Origin: Branchiostoma floridae
Taxonomy: Eukaryota; Chordata; Leptocardii; Amphioxiformes; Branchiostomatidae
Direction of reading: 5' to 3'
Assembly (NCBI RefSeq): GCF_000003815.2
Contig: NC_049982.1
Span: 27,534,648-27,598,647 of the forward strand
DNA length: 64,000 bases
The translations under genes and the position numbers were made by a program. Positions 1 to 13,120 of the stretch are shown here, in pieces. The stretch's first letter is position 1. Each line of letters begins with the position of its first letter. The notes under the pieces are model-generated. The model saw only the letters and a list, made by a program, of their open reading frames with translations, did no database searches and had not been told where the DNA came from.

Positions 1-198
1 CCGCACTGGTGCCCCAAGTGCAGTGATATACCATCTTTACATGCTACCATTCCTCAAAATATTCATCATTACTGTGGACGCATACCAAAAACTCCAACAG
101 ACTACAACGTTTCAGTTTGTACTAATAATAATACAGACACAACTCAGCCCCAAACTTACCTATTAGTATACACAAAAGCAAGGCTGCCACCACGCTAC

Positions 199-1003
199 AT
201 GGAAGCATGTACGGGAACTGCTGAAAGAACGGCTGGGCAAAAGTCTGGAATCTTGTCGCCGGGCAGGCCAAAAATCCACCAAGCACGGGGCCCTAGAAAA
301 TCGGGAATCCGTTAGAGATGTGCTGATCATTATATACTACGACACGTATTGAACATTCACGGACATTTAGTTGAACAATTGTCATTTGGCCTGGCAAGTA
401 AAATCTATTGATTCATCTTCTCAGATTGATTTGAAATTACAACATGTTGGCCGACTGTACCGATCCCTTATTTGAAGTGGTCAGTGCCTAAACTCAGTGG
501 CGTCATAAAAAAAATATGGCGGCGGGGTCATCGAACTCTTCTGCCGTATACTAGAAAATATAGAAATATCATAATTGGGCTTGTTGGACGCTTGACATAT
601 CTGGATACTGTCTGGAGTGAGTTGTTATGACTTGGAACATCGCTGATGACATTGTGACATCTTGAATTTGACTAATTTGACATCATCTTGCCATACATTT
701 TGATCGGTGTCCATTTTTACCCTCTGAATATTAGAAAAACACTTTACCACAAAGCGCGCGATAGCTGCGGGAATCCAGACGACCGAAAAGGCAATTGAAT
801 GAAACCGTGCAGAACAAATCTGAAATGATAAAAAAAACAGGGAATGAATTACGCTGAGACAATGAAGAATGTTAGAATCTGAATACAACAAAAACCAAAA
901 GGTTCCCGCTCGAGCTTTTCCTTCTAATTATTATCATTAATAATAAGTATTTATTCCTTCTACAAACACACACTGAACGCGTACCGCACACACAAAAACT
1001 ATA

Positions 1004-1083
<80 letters not shown>

Positions 1084-4000
1084 GCACACACACACACACA
1101 CACACAAACAAACAAATTAAACAAACACACTATCAATCTTGGCATCATAAAATTTTGATTGACCAGGAATGTTATTGGGTCACAGGTGGTCACAGTGGCA
1201 GTCTTATTTCTGAGAACAGTCGAAAATCAATGCGCGCGCGGGTGTCACCCATAGGATTAAGTCGGTGTGGCCTTACAAGTTATGCATTGTTCCCTGACAA
1301 TCTACACCCTTTATACTCACCTCGTATAAGTACGTCTTGGCCACGCCCAGATTCCCGTTCAGAAACCCTCCGACAAACTGCACACTGATGGCCCACGCGA
1401 ACGAGAAACTTTGAGGGAACAAGGGCGATGTTGATTGGTCAGAACGATGTTTGGCATTTTGTGATTGGTTTGTTATGTGAATTCATTTATCAAGTACTAA
1501 ATTTAGAAGACAATTTATAACATTCTCACCGTGTTCTTTACTGGTCACACATTTAGTATTAAATTGTAGCACATAAAACACTCGCGGCCTACATAACAAT
1601 ACTGGGCTGAAGTTTCCACTCATATTGGCGGTTGTCAGCCAATCAGAGAATCGCCAGTTGTCAGCCAATCAAGGAATTGCCTAAATGCTTCCATTGTCTG
1701 ATTGGCTAACAGCTGGTTAGAGGATTAGCAGAGCTTCCCCAAGGTATATTGTATACCATTAGGTCGTGGGGGAGGCTCCAGCAGTGAAGGTGATCACACG
1801 TGCGTATATTTTAAAGTCCGTTTGAGGTCCGGATGTAAGCCCATACTAGGCTCGACAGGTAGTTGGAAAATTAATGGTAATTGGACAAATATAGTCAGAT
1901 AACATGTCAGCGGAGTTAGCTGGTCGAAAACCATACTAATCTGGCATGTAATGTGTCTAAATCTATCTAATTTCTACCTTTTTCAGCGACCTGACTGTGG
2001 ACCCTGGTAGAGGCTATGAAGTTCATACGGACCTCATACGGAATTGAATTACACGTGTGAATATATATTAATCCGGCTTGAATAGGCGAATGTGGCCGCG
2101 TGCGCCTTACCTGAACCCCAACAGGAAAATAGACAGCATCAGTCCAGTCACTCCACACAGCAGTATGGGTCTGGATAGAAAAAAATCTCAGCGTCACTTT
2201 CACGTCAAATAACATCAAACGTTAGTGTACCGTACGTTGTTCAATATATGATGATTTGCCCGGTGCACATATATAACGTGCGAGCAATCGAGCAATGTAA
2301 AATAATGGACTTTGGGGACTAAACAAGAACTGTTGGTGGTAATTGTTTTTAATACACTTTTAGCAGAGTGACATGAAGTGAGTTAGAAGATGACCGTAAA
2401 TGTCAGGTTTGCGGAAGCGTCAGGAAGCATCGTTAAAGCAAGTAGAACTAGACCTTGATCATACATGAGAGATATTCAATGATAGAGGGCCCTATTAGAG
2501 GCTATTAATATAATTTTGGCTAATTTTAATTTTCTAAATGTTAGATAACATGTCAATCATTCCTAGCATTGTGTAACACGGCCCATTTCCTCACATGGTG
2601 GTGTTTTAATATGGGAACGTCTGGGGAAAGACGTTAGATACAGGATAAGAATATAACAATTACAAAGACTACTTCCAGTAGTAGTATGTTGAAAGAAATT
2701 CTGATCCTACCTTCGGCCGACGATGTCCGACAGTTTTCCCCACTAGAAACGGAAATACAAGTTGTTACATATGTTCACGATGTGAGTAAAAAAGTGTGTA
2801 ATTCAATTTGTTGAAAATGTGGAAACACTGGAAGCTAATGATTAAAGAAAGGTAAAGATACCTACCATGAAACATCCGACAAATGTGCCAGCAAAGAATG
2901 CACTCATCAGGAACCCTGCATAATATCCTATCCCGGGGGAAAACAGAGAGCATGTCACATACACGGAGAAATTGTCTTTGTCTTTTTTTTTCGTGTTTGC
3001 TTGTGAGTCTTGAGAACTTTGAAAGCAGTATGCAGTAGAGTGTCAGGAAGTGAGTTTGAAAATGGTATATGCATATATGACAGGAAGTTAAGACCGAATT
3101 TGATGTAAAAAAATGCTTTTGTGCCCCATGGATTTCCACATACTAGTCACGGTGGAGACACTGTTACAGTGATAGAAAACTAGGTGAAAGGTCCCAGAAT
3201 AGGTTATCTAATTTCCTCTCTTCAAGTTCCTGCATAATCCATGTCTGTTGACGTATATGCGAGTCAGTGGCAAATACATTATCATCATCAGCGAGAAATT
3301 CACAGCATCGGATAAAACAAGAAATTCACAAAAACTACAAAATTGGAGTTTACAATCCTATAAAGTTAAGAGCTGGTGTCTGTAAAAACCAAGCAGATCG
3401 GAAAAAAAGTTGGCCAAACTAAAGAAAATAGATTTTGTACGGCGGTAGGCAATCAGACCACAGGCCTGAAACTCTACCATTTTTGTACGTTTTGTCCCAA
3501 GGCCCTACCACGTGCACCACACAAAATCGTAGGAATTTTGTTTTTAGTTTGGCCACCCTAAGCTTGGTTGTTACAAAGCATCTCAAGTTTGAATCATGAC
3601 GTCGAGAAAAATGAACTTTACTTTACCTAGCTGGTTACTCTTCAGGTAGGGGAAGAAGTCGTGGGTGAGGAACGGAAGAAACGGCGCTGTCACGCTAATG
3701 GTGAAGGAATCTGCCGTCAGGAGCACTCCTAACACTGACACCTAAAGACGAGATCATGTTATTGGTGTTGTACCATTCCAGTGTGCTTGCCATTGAGTAT
3801 TCCATGGATAATTGGGACTTAAACGATATTCAGTAGTGCGTTAAGGTGTGTGTGTGTGTGTTTCTTGGGGGGGGGGGGGGGGATTGGAAAATATTTTGGC
3901 CTGGGCATAGGGCCATAGGAAATTCTGCAATTTGGTATTCTTTAACACACTCGGATTTGTAGAAATACAAGTATACCGCTTATACGTTCTGAACCACTTA

Positions 4001-5907
4001 GAAATCACCAGTTTCGTGTAGGAGTGGGAGTGGGAGGGGGGTCTTTGTGTGTGTCACAAACGTATATCAGAACTAAAAAAGAATGTGCTGTTTGCTTTTT
4101 CACAGTCTTTACATTTACTAACTGTAGTGTCCGAACACCAGTATATATATATATATATAAATATAACATGCGTGTGTGTGTGCGTGTGTGTACAAACATA
4201 GCCATGCATACCGTAAATAATCACACATAACGAGACATGCACATAAACGTAAACACTGACACACACAAGTATACAGTGAATTCTTTTGTGCCCTAGTCAA
4301 TCTACATAGGTTGTTCTCGATTGGATAAAATAATCTCTTCAACCAGTCATTCTTGTTCTTGTCCTTCTTAAAAAATGTGCCCACTAAATTATGAACGAGA
4401 GCCATTGTTCCAGCTTGCAAACCACACCGTAGTGACCATGACCCAAAGTGAGGTCACCCAGCTTTTGAAAACGCCGGGTTGTACTTGTTCACTTGTATGT
4501 TACATTTACTAGTACACATCACTATCCAGTGGACTCAGTCAGACACTTTTTCCTGCAGTGCATACTCTAACACATCAGCTTTGTAAAATGTGACAATTTT
4601 TCAATTGAGCAAGACGGTCTATTAGTATGTCAGTACAGTACGTACGAATATGACGGTTTGGATGTCAGGCATTGGGCGGTGATGTGGAGATCTAATCCGG
4701 CTTTGCATAGTGTTATAACGATAATATAACCGTATAGGGCCTTCTCACGCATACACATGTACGTTGTTCGATGGTCACAGTATTGCAAATATCGTCATAC
4801 TATTGAAAATATCAGAGTGCCGGAGGTGTTTCAAGTTGAAATAGTCTTGTATTTATTATACAAAATCCAACCCTCCTGTCATGTAACTAAGGAATAAAGC
4901 CTGTCTTTGATCGGGGGTTGGTTCTGACACTGCCTGCTTGAAAATCCTATGGCAACACATTCAAAAGAATGCGTCGACGGCCTAGGAAGAATGTATACAT
5001 GCTTACAGAGAGCTGAGGGAAGACTGTCTAACTGTATGTCTAGATATCTGGGTTGGGCAAGAAGTCTAGAATTGGGCTTGAAATCAAGGCATACATGTCT
5101 GGCCTTAAAGGTGGGGTCACACATGCGTATATATTCAAGTCCGTTTGAGGTGCATATGGCGCTCTTAGTCTCTACCAGGCTCCACAGGTCGTTGGAAAAA
5201 TATTAGAAATTGGACAATCGCAAACAGGTAACATGCCAGATGTGTTAGCTGACCGAGAAGTATGGTTAGCGACCCAGCTAACTCGTCTGACATGTTCCCT
5301 GTTTACGTTTGTCCAATTTCTAATATTTTTCCAACGACCTGTGGAGCCTGGTGGAGGCAAATACTCCTATGTGCGCCTCATACGGACTTAAATATATACG
5401 CAGGTGTGACCCCACCTTAAGCTTGTAACGAACGAATGAAGACGGGTTGCTACAACCAGACATAGTACTTCAACAGAACGTTTGTATTAGGTCGCGTACG
5501 TAAGCTATATACAAGGATGGTAGATCGCTTAAAAGATACCGTATCTAACGAACGAAACTCTGATGCAACATAGACCAAGCACTCAACAAAAACAGCGATG
5601 AATTCTATTGTACTACAAGACAACGACTCCTGTATATGCCTGATAACACGAAGGAGCTTTCATCTTTGATAAACACATAACACAACTGCTATTTCAGCGT
5701 TATAAAAATGTGTCTAGTTATTGTTGACGGTTGACTCTAACGCTAGTTATTGATAGACGGACGATTTAACAGCCGGACAGATCGCAAGGAGTCCCACATA
5801 CACGTACACAACTTTGTTGGACAGTGCCTCCCGGTCATGTAACTACGTGTACATACCTGTTTAACCGGAAAGTCTCGCCATAGTTGTCGGATGCCACCAC
5901 CAACCAT
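199..5907 (-). CDS. MFS transporter, ZIFL-like (3' end off window)
   Basis: A multi-pass membrane carrier of the major facilitator superfamily; substrate unknown. Exons in transcription order: 5857-5907 (start, MVGGGIRQLWRDFPVKQ), 3627-3741 (TM1, GVLLTADSF...PFLPFLTHDF), 2866-2927 (YYAGFLMSAFFAGTFVGCFM), 2711-2742 (WGKLSDIVGRR), 2111-2170 (PILLCGVTGLMLSIFLLGF), 1321-1408 (FVGGFLNGNLGVAKTYLYE) and 199-292 (GPVLGGFLACPATRF...FPYMLP). Junctions among the first six exons are in frame with GT-AG sites. The G-x-L-S-D-x-x-G-R-R loop 2-3 signature and the G-x-L-N-G-N-x-G-V-x-K-T TM4 block are typical of ZIF1/ZIFL-like MFS proteins. About 25 residues (the I-T-D... region) expected between 1321 and 292 were not found. 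The start Met at 5907 is tentative, since the frame stays open upstream to 6168. A TATA-like ctatatatag lies at 6173-6182. Confidence 0.72.
1004..1105. repeat. compound microsatellite (CTGT)n-(CT)n-(CA)n
   Basis: Uninterrupted CTGT units run into a long CT tract and then CA repeats, within an intron of the MFS gene. Apparent open frames across it are low-complexity artefacts. Confidence 0.95.
1796..2078. repeat. diverged copy of palindromic TTAA-type MITE
   Basis: It shares with the intact element at 5105-5420 the ends (acacgtgcgtatatt / aatatatattaatcc), the aagtccgtttgagg block, the ggacaaa / aacatgtcag core and the mirrored right arm (cgacctgactgtgga, catacggacctcatacgg). It has accumulated many substitutions. 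It sits in an MFS intron just 3' of exon 2111-2170. Confidence 0.7.
3742..5856. other. first intron of MFS gene; repeats only
   Basis: No coding segment is supported here. It holds a GT tract followed by a run of about 17 G (about 3846-3882), a TA/GT microsatellite near 4141-4190, and the palindromic MITE at 5105-5420. Open frames around 4005-4420 are microsatellite artefacts. Confidence 0.6.
5105..5420. mobile_element. palindromic MITE flanked by TTAA
   Basis: A near-perfect inverted repeat about 316 bp long. The left end ttaaaggtggggtcacac matches the reverse of the right end gtgtgaccccaccttaa, and both arms continue inward (ggacaa, aatattt, ccaacgacctgtgga) to a short centre near 5260. 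The outer TTAA on each side suggests a TTAA target duplication, as in piggyBac-type non-autonomous elements. It has no coding capacity. Confidence 0.85.
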
Positions 5908-8116
5908 ATTTGCAAAACACGGACTGAGAGCGCAGGTGAGACAACACGACACCAAACACGGATGTCCTACTGCGATCAAGTTTCCTGATAATACAATAGC
6001 CAGAGATTGTAACTGTGAAATATGATATCTCAGTGGAAATCCTATTTCAAACACAGACTTGTCATGCTTGTCGTGAGCAGCTATGCTATGGGGATTATTG
6101 TTGTCTGTCAGGACGTCACTCCGCTCAACCCAATTAACGCTAAAAGGCACCTGATTGGTCCACATCAAGGAGGCTATATATAGATCGCGGACACGCCTAC
6201 ACCACGTGCTTGCCTTGGGACATGAGGTTTAAGGTAAATCAAGATTTGAAATAGTGATAACCTGATTGGGTAAATAGACTGTGTGCGAGTATCACTATGA
6301 AGTTGACCAATATATTTTGGACATGTTTGTCATTGAATTGGGCCAAATGATGCGTACAGACATTTAATGAGCTGCTTTTTCGTCTTAAGTTTCCATAAAA
6401 AATTCGGCACTTCTTTATGTATTTAGAAGTCTTCAGCAATGACGACAAAAGTGATAGCGAGATTACCTGCGCCACTCTATGTGTGTTTTATTCAATGCAC
6501 TTTTACAGTTGTCACATATATTATTCACAAGATCAAAAAGTATTTACCGCCTTAACCTATCTGAACAAAGTTGTTGAATGGACTACTTTAATGGAATCAG
6601 AAAAGAGTCCAAGTGACATCTATTCTAGGGGTAATACTTTGTAATTCATTCCTAAGCTTTAAATTCATCGATGCAGGTTAGACATCCAGGTAATAAGATA
6701 CACCAAAAAGCAGTTAATGAAGCAACTGGACATGATTTTGGAAATGGCAAGACGGTTCAGATAGTATCCCCTATCTTTCGTCAGTGACACTGAATCAGGG
6801 TAACGTTATAAAACCAGTCTCTTCCAGATCTCTTCAGTGTCACTGGCGAAGAATAGTGGATGCTATCTGGAATGTCTGTTTCCACAATCATATCCAGTTG
6901 CTTGAGTTACAGTTTTTTGTTGCTTGAGTTACAATATTCCCAAGCTTGTTGTGGGCATAATATTCACAAGGCTGTTTGTAAACGCTACGTGCTATGTATA
7001 ATTGCTGTAAAGAATGAAACAGGTCATAGTAAAGTTAAAGAAGTTCTATCAGACTTATGTATTACAGCACTTTGTTGCATAGGTTTATAATGTGACACAT
7101 ATCAACTACAACTAACAGTCAGAGCTTGAGATACTGGGTGCATAAAATGTACTTCTGTGCACCTACTAATATATTGCCCAACTTGGACTTCGAGCCTTGT
7201 ATCAATTGTCTTCAAAATGCATGTATTACTATAATGAATAATTACAGCTTTCACCATGTCTTCTTCACTTGGAACGAGTACCATATTTCCAATAATACTA
7301 AATAGCATGATTATATAATTCACTTTTCTGTATGACCCATATATCCTGATATGTATAATTCCCCATATATATCTACCATCTCCTATACCTGGATTTCTCT
7401 TAATGGATTCAAAATATACTATTTAGATGTACACATTGGCCCCGGCATTGTACTGTACATATGTGAGCACATATGTGAGTAAAACTGTACATATATGACA
7501 TTACATGATTAAAAAAATGTCTAAACATGAAAAATTCCACCATTGACCAATAATTGTTAAACCCCTTTTCTTATACCATGCTACATTAGTCTTTTGTTAT
7601 CAGGCAATGTTTTGATTTGATCATATGGATGATATCCGCTCACACATAAATTCTTATCTGTTTTGAAAAAAAAAAGCTTTTGACCATACTGTGAATTGTA
7701 CAAAGCTGTAAAATGGGCAAATATATGCCATAAACTGCAAAAAATATCTGACCAGTTTTATTTCATAATGATGTTTTTTTTTTATCTTTGCATGCCAATG
7801 AATTGCACTTTGTATAATTGTTGGGTAATAAAGTAATTTTATAACATATTGACTTCCTCTAAAGGTGTGCTTGTGTCAAGCTTGTGTCACCGTGGGGTTC
7901 TTTCACTGCGTCAACATGTTTTGTTATTTTCTCCGATTTTTTATAGTTTAGATATTGCGTAATACATAAAAGTATGACTTAGAAGACAACAAAATATGCT
8001 AAAAGAAAGAAAATTCTTTGTTTATCTCTAAAATTCTCTGAGTATCTCTCGAACTCCGCAGTGGCGCAAGCTTGACACAAGTGCGGTGGGAGCGCACCTT
8101 AACACAGACCTTGCAC
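5908..8116. other. intergenic: MFS 5' flank to PCYOX1 3' flank
   Basis: The MFS and PCYOX1 genes are both on the minus strand, so this is the MFS promoter side and the PCYOX1 3' side. It contains the TATA-like site at 6173-6182, an inverted-repeat element at 6759-6925, an AT-rich stretch (7300-7850), and a repeat fragment at about 7611-7650 (ttgatttgatcatatgga...cacacataaatt) shared with 20360 and 21963. No gene is recognised. Confidence 0.55.
6759..6925. repeat. inverted-repeat element with 'catatccagttgcttgag' tail
   Basis: The arms cagatagtatcccctatc...gtcagtgacactgaa and ttcagtgtcactgg...gatgctatctgg form a stem of about 35 bp. The tail catatccagttgcttgag recurs near 41800, 48490 and, diverged, near 51900, so this is a dispersed family in this genome. 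Confidence 0.75.
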
Positions 8117-8922
8117 TCAGAGCTCTGTTTTGGTTGTCCTTCCAGTATCTACCTTTCCATCTAACCCATGCCACCAGTTGTATGACAGTAGCGCCACATT
8201 TCTCCCTCCTATTGCACTCATCTCCATAGCAGAGGCAGCCCACTCTATACCATTCACATAGTACAGCCCATCGTAGAGAACAAAAGTCTCTAGATGTCCG
8301 GGGCTAGCGTAGTGTGGGTACGCCAGCCAATCGACAACCTGGCTATCTTTCACCACCGTAAATAACTGAGCAATCTCCGAGTCTGCCAACGGGCGCTGGG
8401 AGAATACCTTCCACACAGCGTCCTCACTTTCGGGCCCTACGGGGGTATAGCCTTTTGAGATGTTTAATGGTGTGTGTTTGCCTATACTGTTGAACATGAC
8501 ATCAGCGTTAATGGTCATAATGCCTGTGGGAGCAGCTTTTGGGTCCGAAATACCAAAATATTCGGCGTTCAACTTACCGCGTACGAAATTCGCCACGGTT
8601 CTGTGGAACTTACCCTTTATTTCTGGCAATGGGGTCGGGAAATTAGTAAACGTGATGTTGCTCATTCCTTCGTTAAGGGGGGTAGCGACAATGACAATGT
8701 CGTAGCCTTTCTGCTCGGTCAGGATTTGGTTATTATTGGGGTCTTTAAGCTGGTACTGGAGTAGGAATTTGGGACGATCGTCGGAATTTTTTAACGTGAC
8801 CTTGGACACCTCACCAGGAATGAGGTTGACCTTGGCGGCCTTGACTAGTTCCTCCGGGACTCTTTTGTTCCCTCCCTCCACTGACCACAGGCCTGGCTGG
8901 GCACCTGCCAATGACACAGCAC
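8117..8922 (-). CDS. PCYOX1: PCYOX1 terminal coding exon
   Basis: Begins after the acceptor ccttgcag, completing a Gly codon split after base 1 (GAVSLAGAQPGLWSVEGG). It encodes the C-terminal 268 residues, including the long segment between the FAD-binding parts, and ends at TGA 8117-8119. Confidence 0.93.
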
Positions 8923-11900
8923 CTGCAAGGTATCAATTTGAATATCATTAGCATAAGCCAGTTGGCCTTGACCTATAAGAAGGATTCCATTTGCCTAGCC
9001 ACTGATCATTATTTCCTCTTATCTACCACTTGTAAGCTCTTCACATACATAAACATTGCACAACGCAGTCAAGTGTACTGGGGGTGGGCCTGTTTTTTTC
9101 AAACTTGAGTCATCATCTTCTGCATGTGTACAACATTGGAGCAGAGCCAAACCAGATATCCAATTCTCCAAATATCCTATAACACTATTTTTTTGCCTAA
9201 CATCCTAGCAAGTTGTTAAACTGCAGACACAAACTCTGTAGGACACACAAATATGGCAACAATTAACCCTTTTCTACCTCCTTTTCCAGGTAAGAATTCT
9301 AAGAATGGACATTAGGACTTAACTCATACTCACCAACAAAGAAGGGAACATCTACAGTTTGTCCATAGTTTTCTCTATTGGCTGCCATGGCCAGTTCGTT
9401 GATGAACCTCGGTGAGAAACCCTCCTCTTTCAGCCCCTGTGCGGTGGATGTCTGTGTCATGTTGACAAACTTGGCTCCACCCATGGCATAGAGAAGTTCC
9501 TCCACAGAACTGTAGGCATTTCCAGCATCCTGTAGGGTGTATATGCTAGGAGAGAAAAAAACACATAAAGTTATTGTTATTTCTTATTGGTTGGTCTGAC
9601 TACATCCTCTTCAAAGTCAGGGGCTGAATTGTGAGGAGGTTATAATAGTCGGAGCTCAATCACAAGGGTCTGGAGTGGCTCAGGTGACCTCAATATTCAG
9701 ATGACCTCAATACAACTGTCACAAGAGTCTATAGTGGTTACCATACAGCGCATGATCAAGTGACTTCAATACGACAGCATTTGCCCCAATTGTGGCCAAA
9801 GGACTGCAGGTTTTGAACAACTCATACTGGCCAGAAAATTACATCATATTTCCGCTCTCTATAGCCTCTCAGTCTAGGTAGTTGAAACCAATGCCATTAC
9901 AAGCAGCTAGTCTGTAATTGAGAATAGGAATTAATACAATGACAACATCAGCAATCTCACAACTGATTAAAATCAGTACAATAAAGAACAGAGATCATAC
10001 TTACTTCTCAAAGTTGGTCAAAGTTCGTCCAATCAAACTATTCAGCCACACGCAGTCCCATCCGTATCGCCATAGTAACTTGGCGAGCGTGACAAGACTC
10101 CAACTGCTCTCCGTGAAGACAAACTCTTGTCCGTTGTACAGCGCAAAGTGACCAGGGAAGGTTTTCCTGTGTTTCAAACCTGTGATATAGAATAAGACAT
10201 TGTCAATGAAAGTGTTTCAAGGGCAGTAAATAAGCTCACTGAGAAGATAGATACTGATACTACACTGTACATGTATGTACTTACAGTATATACAGATACA
10301 GGTAAAATTAGCTATGAATGGAGAACCGTGGCTTAACGTCCTTTTGTCCTAAGGACTGCCATCCTTTCTGATAGTGTGCATGTTGTGTAGACTGAGCGAC
10401 AACAGATGGCATGGGATTCAAGCTCCCAACCCCTTGGTCCAGAGATAGGGTCACTGGTCATGCAGATGTTATTACCTTGCCCCAAGCAGGTTATGTTTTG
10501 GTAGCAGCATGTATTAGAGGTATAAGTTATTCATTTATTAATCAGATCAGCGAAGTAGAGTAATACAAAGTCACATATATGTCGCAATTCATATTGCACA
10601 AGCTTATTAAGAAAACATCAGACACGGGCACAAAAAGTAAAGATCAAGAAAAAATACAGACACCTTTAACAGAGATCCCTTTGTTTGTGAATCTGTTCAT
10701 CAGCAGTTAAAAAGCAGTTGCAAAGGCATTAATTCATCTGCTGAGCAAAACAAAAACAAAAACACAGCAATGTTGCAAGTTAAAGGGTTTAGTGCAATAT
10801 ATGCAAGAAAACAAAAAAAAGCTGCAAAAGAAGTTTTGCATTTGTAAGAATAGTGAGTAGTGAACAGTGCTGTTACAAAGATGTTGGTGCAATTGTTGAG
10901 GAAAGCAAAATTGTGTTGTTGCATAATTCTATCATTTATCTTACAAGCAAAAGTTGTGTTGAAGATTAACTTGTATGTAACATTAATGCAATATCATATA
11001 TAAGTTTCTTACGAGTACTTGACCCAATAGAATATATAGCTAATGAAGCACTTTTCACATAACAAAATCAACCGATCAGCCGATCCTTCCAACAGTCAGG
11101 CTGGTACCTTCGGTGACACTGAATATGGTGATGTATTCTAAATCATGTCATGCCTTGGCCTTGATAACGTTTGATACAGGTGTTCCGGACCGGGTGATGA
11201 AAAGCCATATCAAACAGGCTTGAAAGTTTTATCACATAGGCTTCCATAGAATAATTCGGACTCTGAGCATGCCGAGTGTGGCGCGGTCGAAAATTTGAAT
11301 ACCTGATTTGGACATTGAAATTGCTGTTGTAACAATTTTTGCTCAAGGGCACCAAATTTTGTCCACTTTTGGCGCATTTCGCATCAAACGTGTTTTCTCA
11401 GGTGGGTATGACATAAATAAGATACATCACGGTGTATTCCGCATCACACTCGGTTCCAGCCCTCCCGGGGGTCGGATCACCCTCCGGCCTTTGGGTGATC
11501 CTTCCCGCGGTCGGACTTGTACCTCGGGTGATATGGAATACACTGTGTTGTATTTTATTCTACATTATTCTATATACAGTACTAGAAATTGTGTTACCTA
11601 GTTCTTCAGCAAACTTCACCATGTAGTGGTTTTTAGCGTGGATGATGCTCCCTCCGGATTCAAACTCCTCGTCACCAATCTTCACTGTAGCTAGACGACC
11701 TCCAACCTTACGCGGCTCGTACATGTCGATGGAGACATCGTCGCCGAATAGCTTCCTCAGGTAGTGTGCTGAAGATGCGCCACCGATTCCACCTCCTATC
11801 ACAGCTGTTATGTTAATTTAAAGAATGATATATTATTACAATACAAATGATATTACTAAAGTCACTTTTGCCAAGTTCTGCATCTTACTAATGCCGTAAT

Positions 11901-12703
11901 GACAGGATACTGTACATGCAGTAATACTTTAGTTTGTGGGGATTTGATCTAAATTTTGCAATAGCTGGAAAATGGGGGGATTTGGGCAATTTTGACTTCG
12001 CAGTAGCAATATATACTGTAGTCACATACATGTAGTATGATGGCAAAATATTTGTTGCCGTTTGGAGTTTGCAGTGAAGCGCCACTGTAAAAACTGTGAA
12101 CATAAAACCTCCGTGAACATGCATGTATGTTTTTGACATATACAATACACAAAATACAGAAAGCCATACATCCTCAGTCAGAGCTGCTATTTTCATCTGT
12201 GGAACAGGAAGCAATACAAAGCAGTATGGGTAAGGGGGTGATGCCTGCCATCTCTTTTGCAGAGAGTTTCTACTGTTTTGTGTGAGTGTCAGCCCACCTC
12301 TAACCTATGATCTGTCATTGCGACTATGTGAACACATGCAAGATTTTCAGACGGCAGCTGGTGAAACATACGCAAGACTTAGCTAAAGATACATGAGGGG
12401 CTTGATGATTTTGGATATGGCACATGAGTTTGTTTAATGATTTTTTAATTTTTTATTGACATGTTGTATGTGTGTATGTTGCAAACTGTATGTGTCCAAG
12501 TATTATGTGTATTACTCCTGGAAGACTAGTTGTTGCAATGATATGTTAACAACTAAAGGAGTTAATGAACAATAAACAATAAACAATCTGTGATTACAAT
12601 TTTAAAGTTTATTAACCTACAACTCACCTATGTTACTTGGGGACTTGGCTTCCACAGAAATCAGTATAGTGCCTAGTAAAAACCATCTTAGGTTCCAACC
12701 CAT
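8117..12703 (-). CDS. PCYOX1: prenylcysteine oxidase 1 (lysosomal FAD thioether oxidase)
   Basis: The enzyme cleaves the thioether of prenylcysteines released when prenylated proteins are degraded, giving cysteine, an aldehyde and H2O2; it acts in the lysosome. Exons: 12628-12703 (start, signal peptide MGWNLRWFLLGTILISVEA), 11598-11804 (FAD dinucleotide motif AVIGGGIGGASSAHYLR at residues 26-42), 10005-10179, 9334-9545, and 8117-8922 with the TGA stop at 8117-8119. All five join in frame with GT-AG sites, giving 491 residues; human PCYOX1 is about 505. Family blocks seen include GGRLATV, FESGGSIIHAKN, TESSWSLVTLAKLLWRYG and the C-terminal GLYYVNGIEWAASAMEMS. It looks intact. An alternative first exon lies upstream at 13121-13247. 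Assignment is by recalled family similarity, not by search. Confidence 0.93.
11885..12170. repeat. diverged MITE, 'ctgtaaatgca' family (PCYOX1 intron 1)
   Basis: The layout resembles the clearer copy at 20727-20913: tactgtacatgcagtaat at the left, a ttgtggggatttgatc...tttgcaatag core, a tttggagtttgcagtgaa stretch, and a degraded right end. The similarity is by eye and is weakest at the right edge. Confidence 0.45.
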
Positions 12704-13120
12704 GGTTTCATAAACCCTTCAAACATGTATTGCAAATCCTGAAAGAATTCTACTACAAATAGACATGTAGCTGGATTAGATATGTATATGGTGCTTCCAG
12801 TTTTGATCTTTGCACCCTTGAAGGTTAACGCCCTCTTGCAGAATAATTAAAATGTGCAGAACGAAGACGAGTCGGCATATTATTAGGAAAATGTCGCGAT
12901 TTCCCCCACCAACCTCTGCTAGAGGGTCTCGTTTGGGAGGCCTCACAAAGAAGACGTTAAATGAAGGTTCCTTTTTTTAGGAGTGCCACACCAGTCCTTG
13001 ATTCAACTTGAGTTCAAGGCCACATATCTGGTTAGAATTTGAACTGTTGGTAGAGTTTTTGTTACAACTTACACAAATTACAATGCATCAACAAAATGTA
13101 ATTGCTTGTTCTCGACTCAC

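Noticed and set aside
872-1111. Open frames in the microsatellite (79 codons) and similar ones at 4005-4420, 42219-42458
   Set aside because: Low-complexity repeat translations (Thr-His, Cys-Val, Arg-Glu) with no coding features.
5743-6168. 141-codon minus-strand open frame
   Set aside because: Only its part 5857-5907 is supported as the first MFS exon. The rest lacks membrane or domain features, and sequence past the donor is intron.
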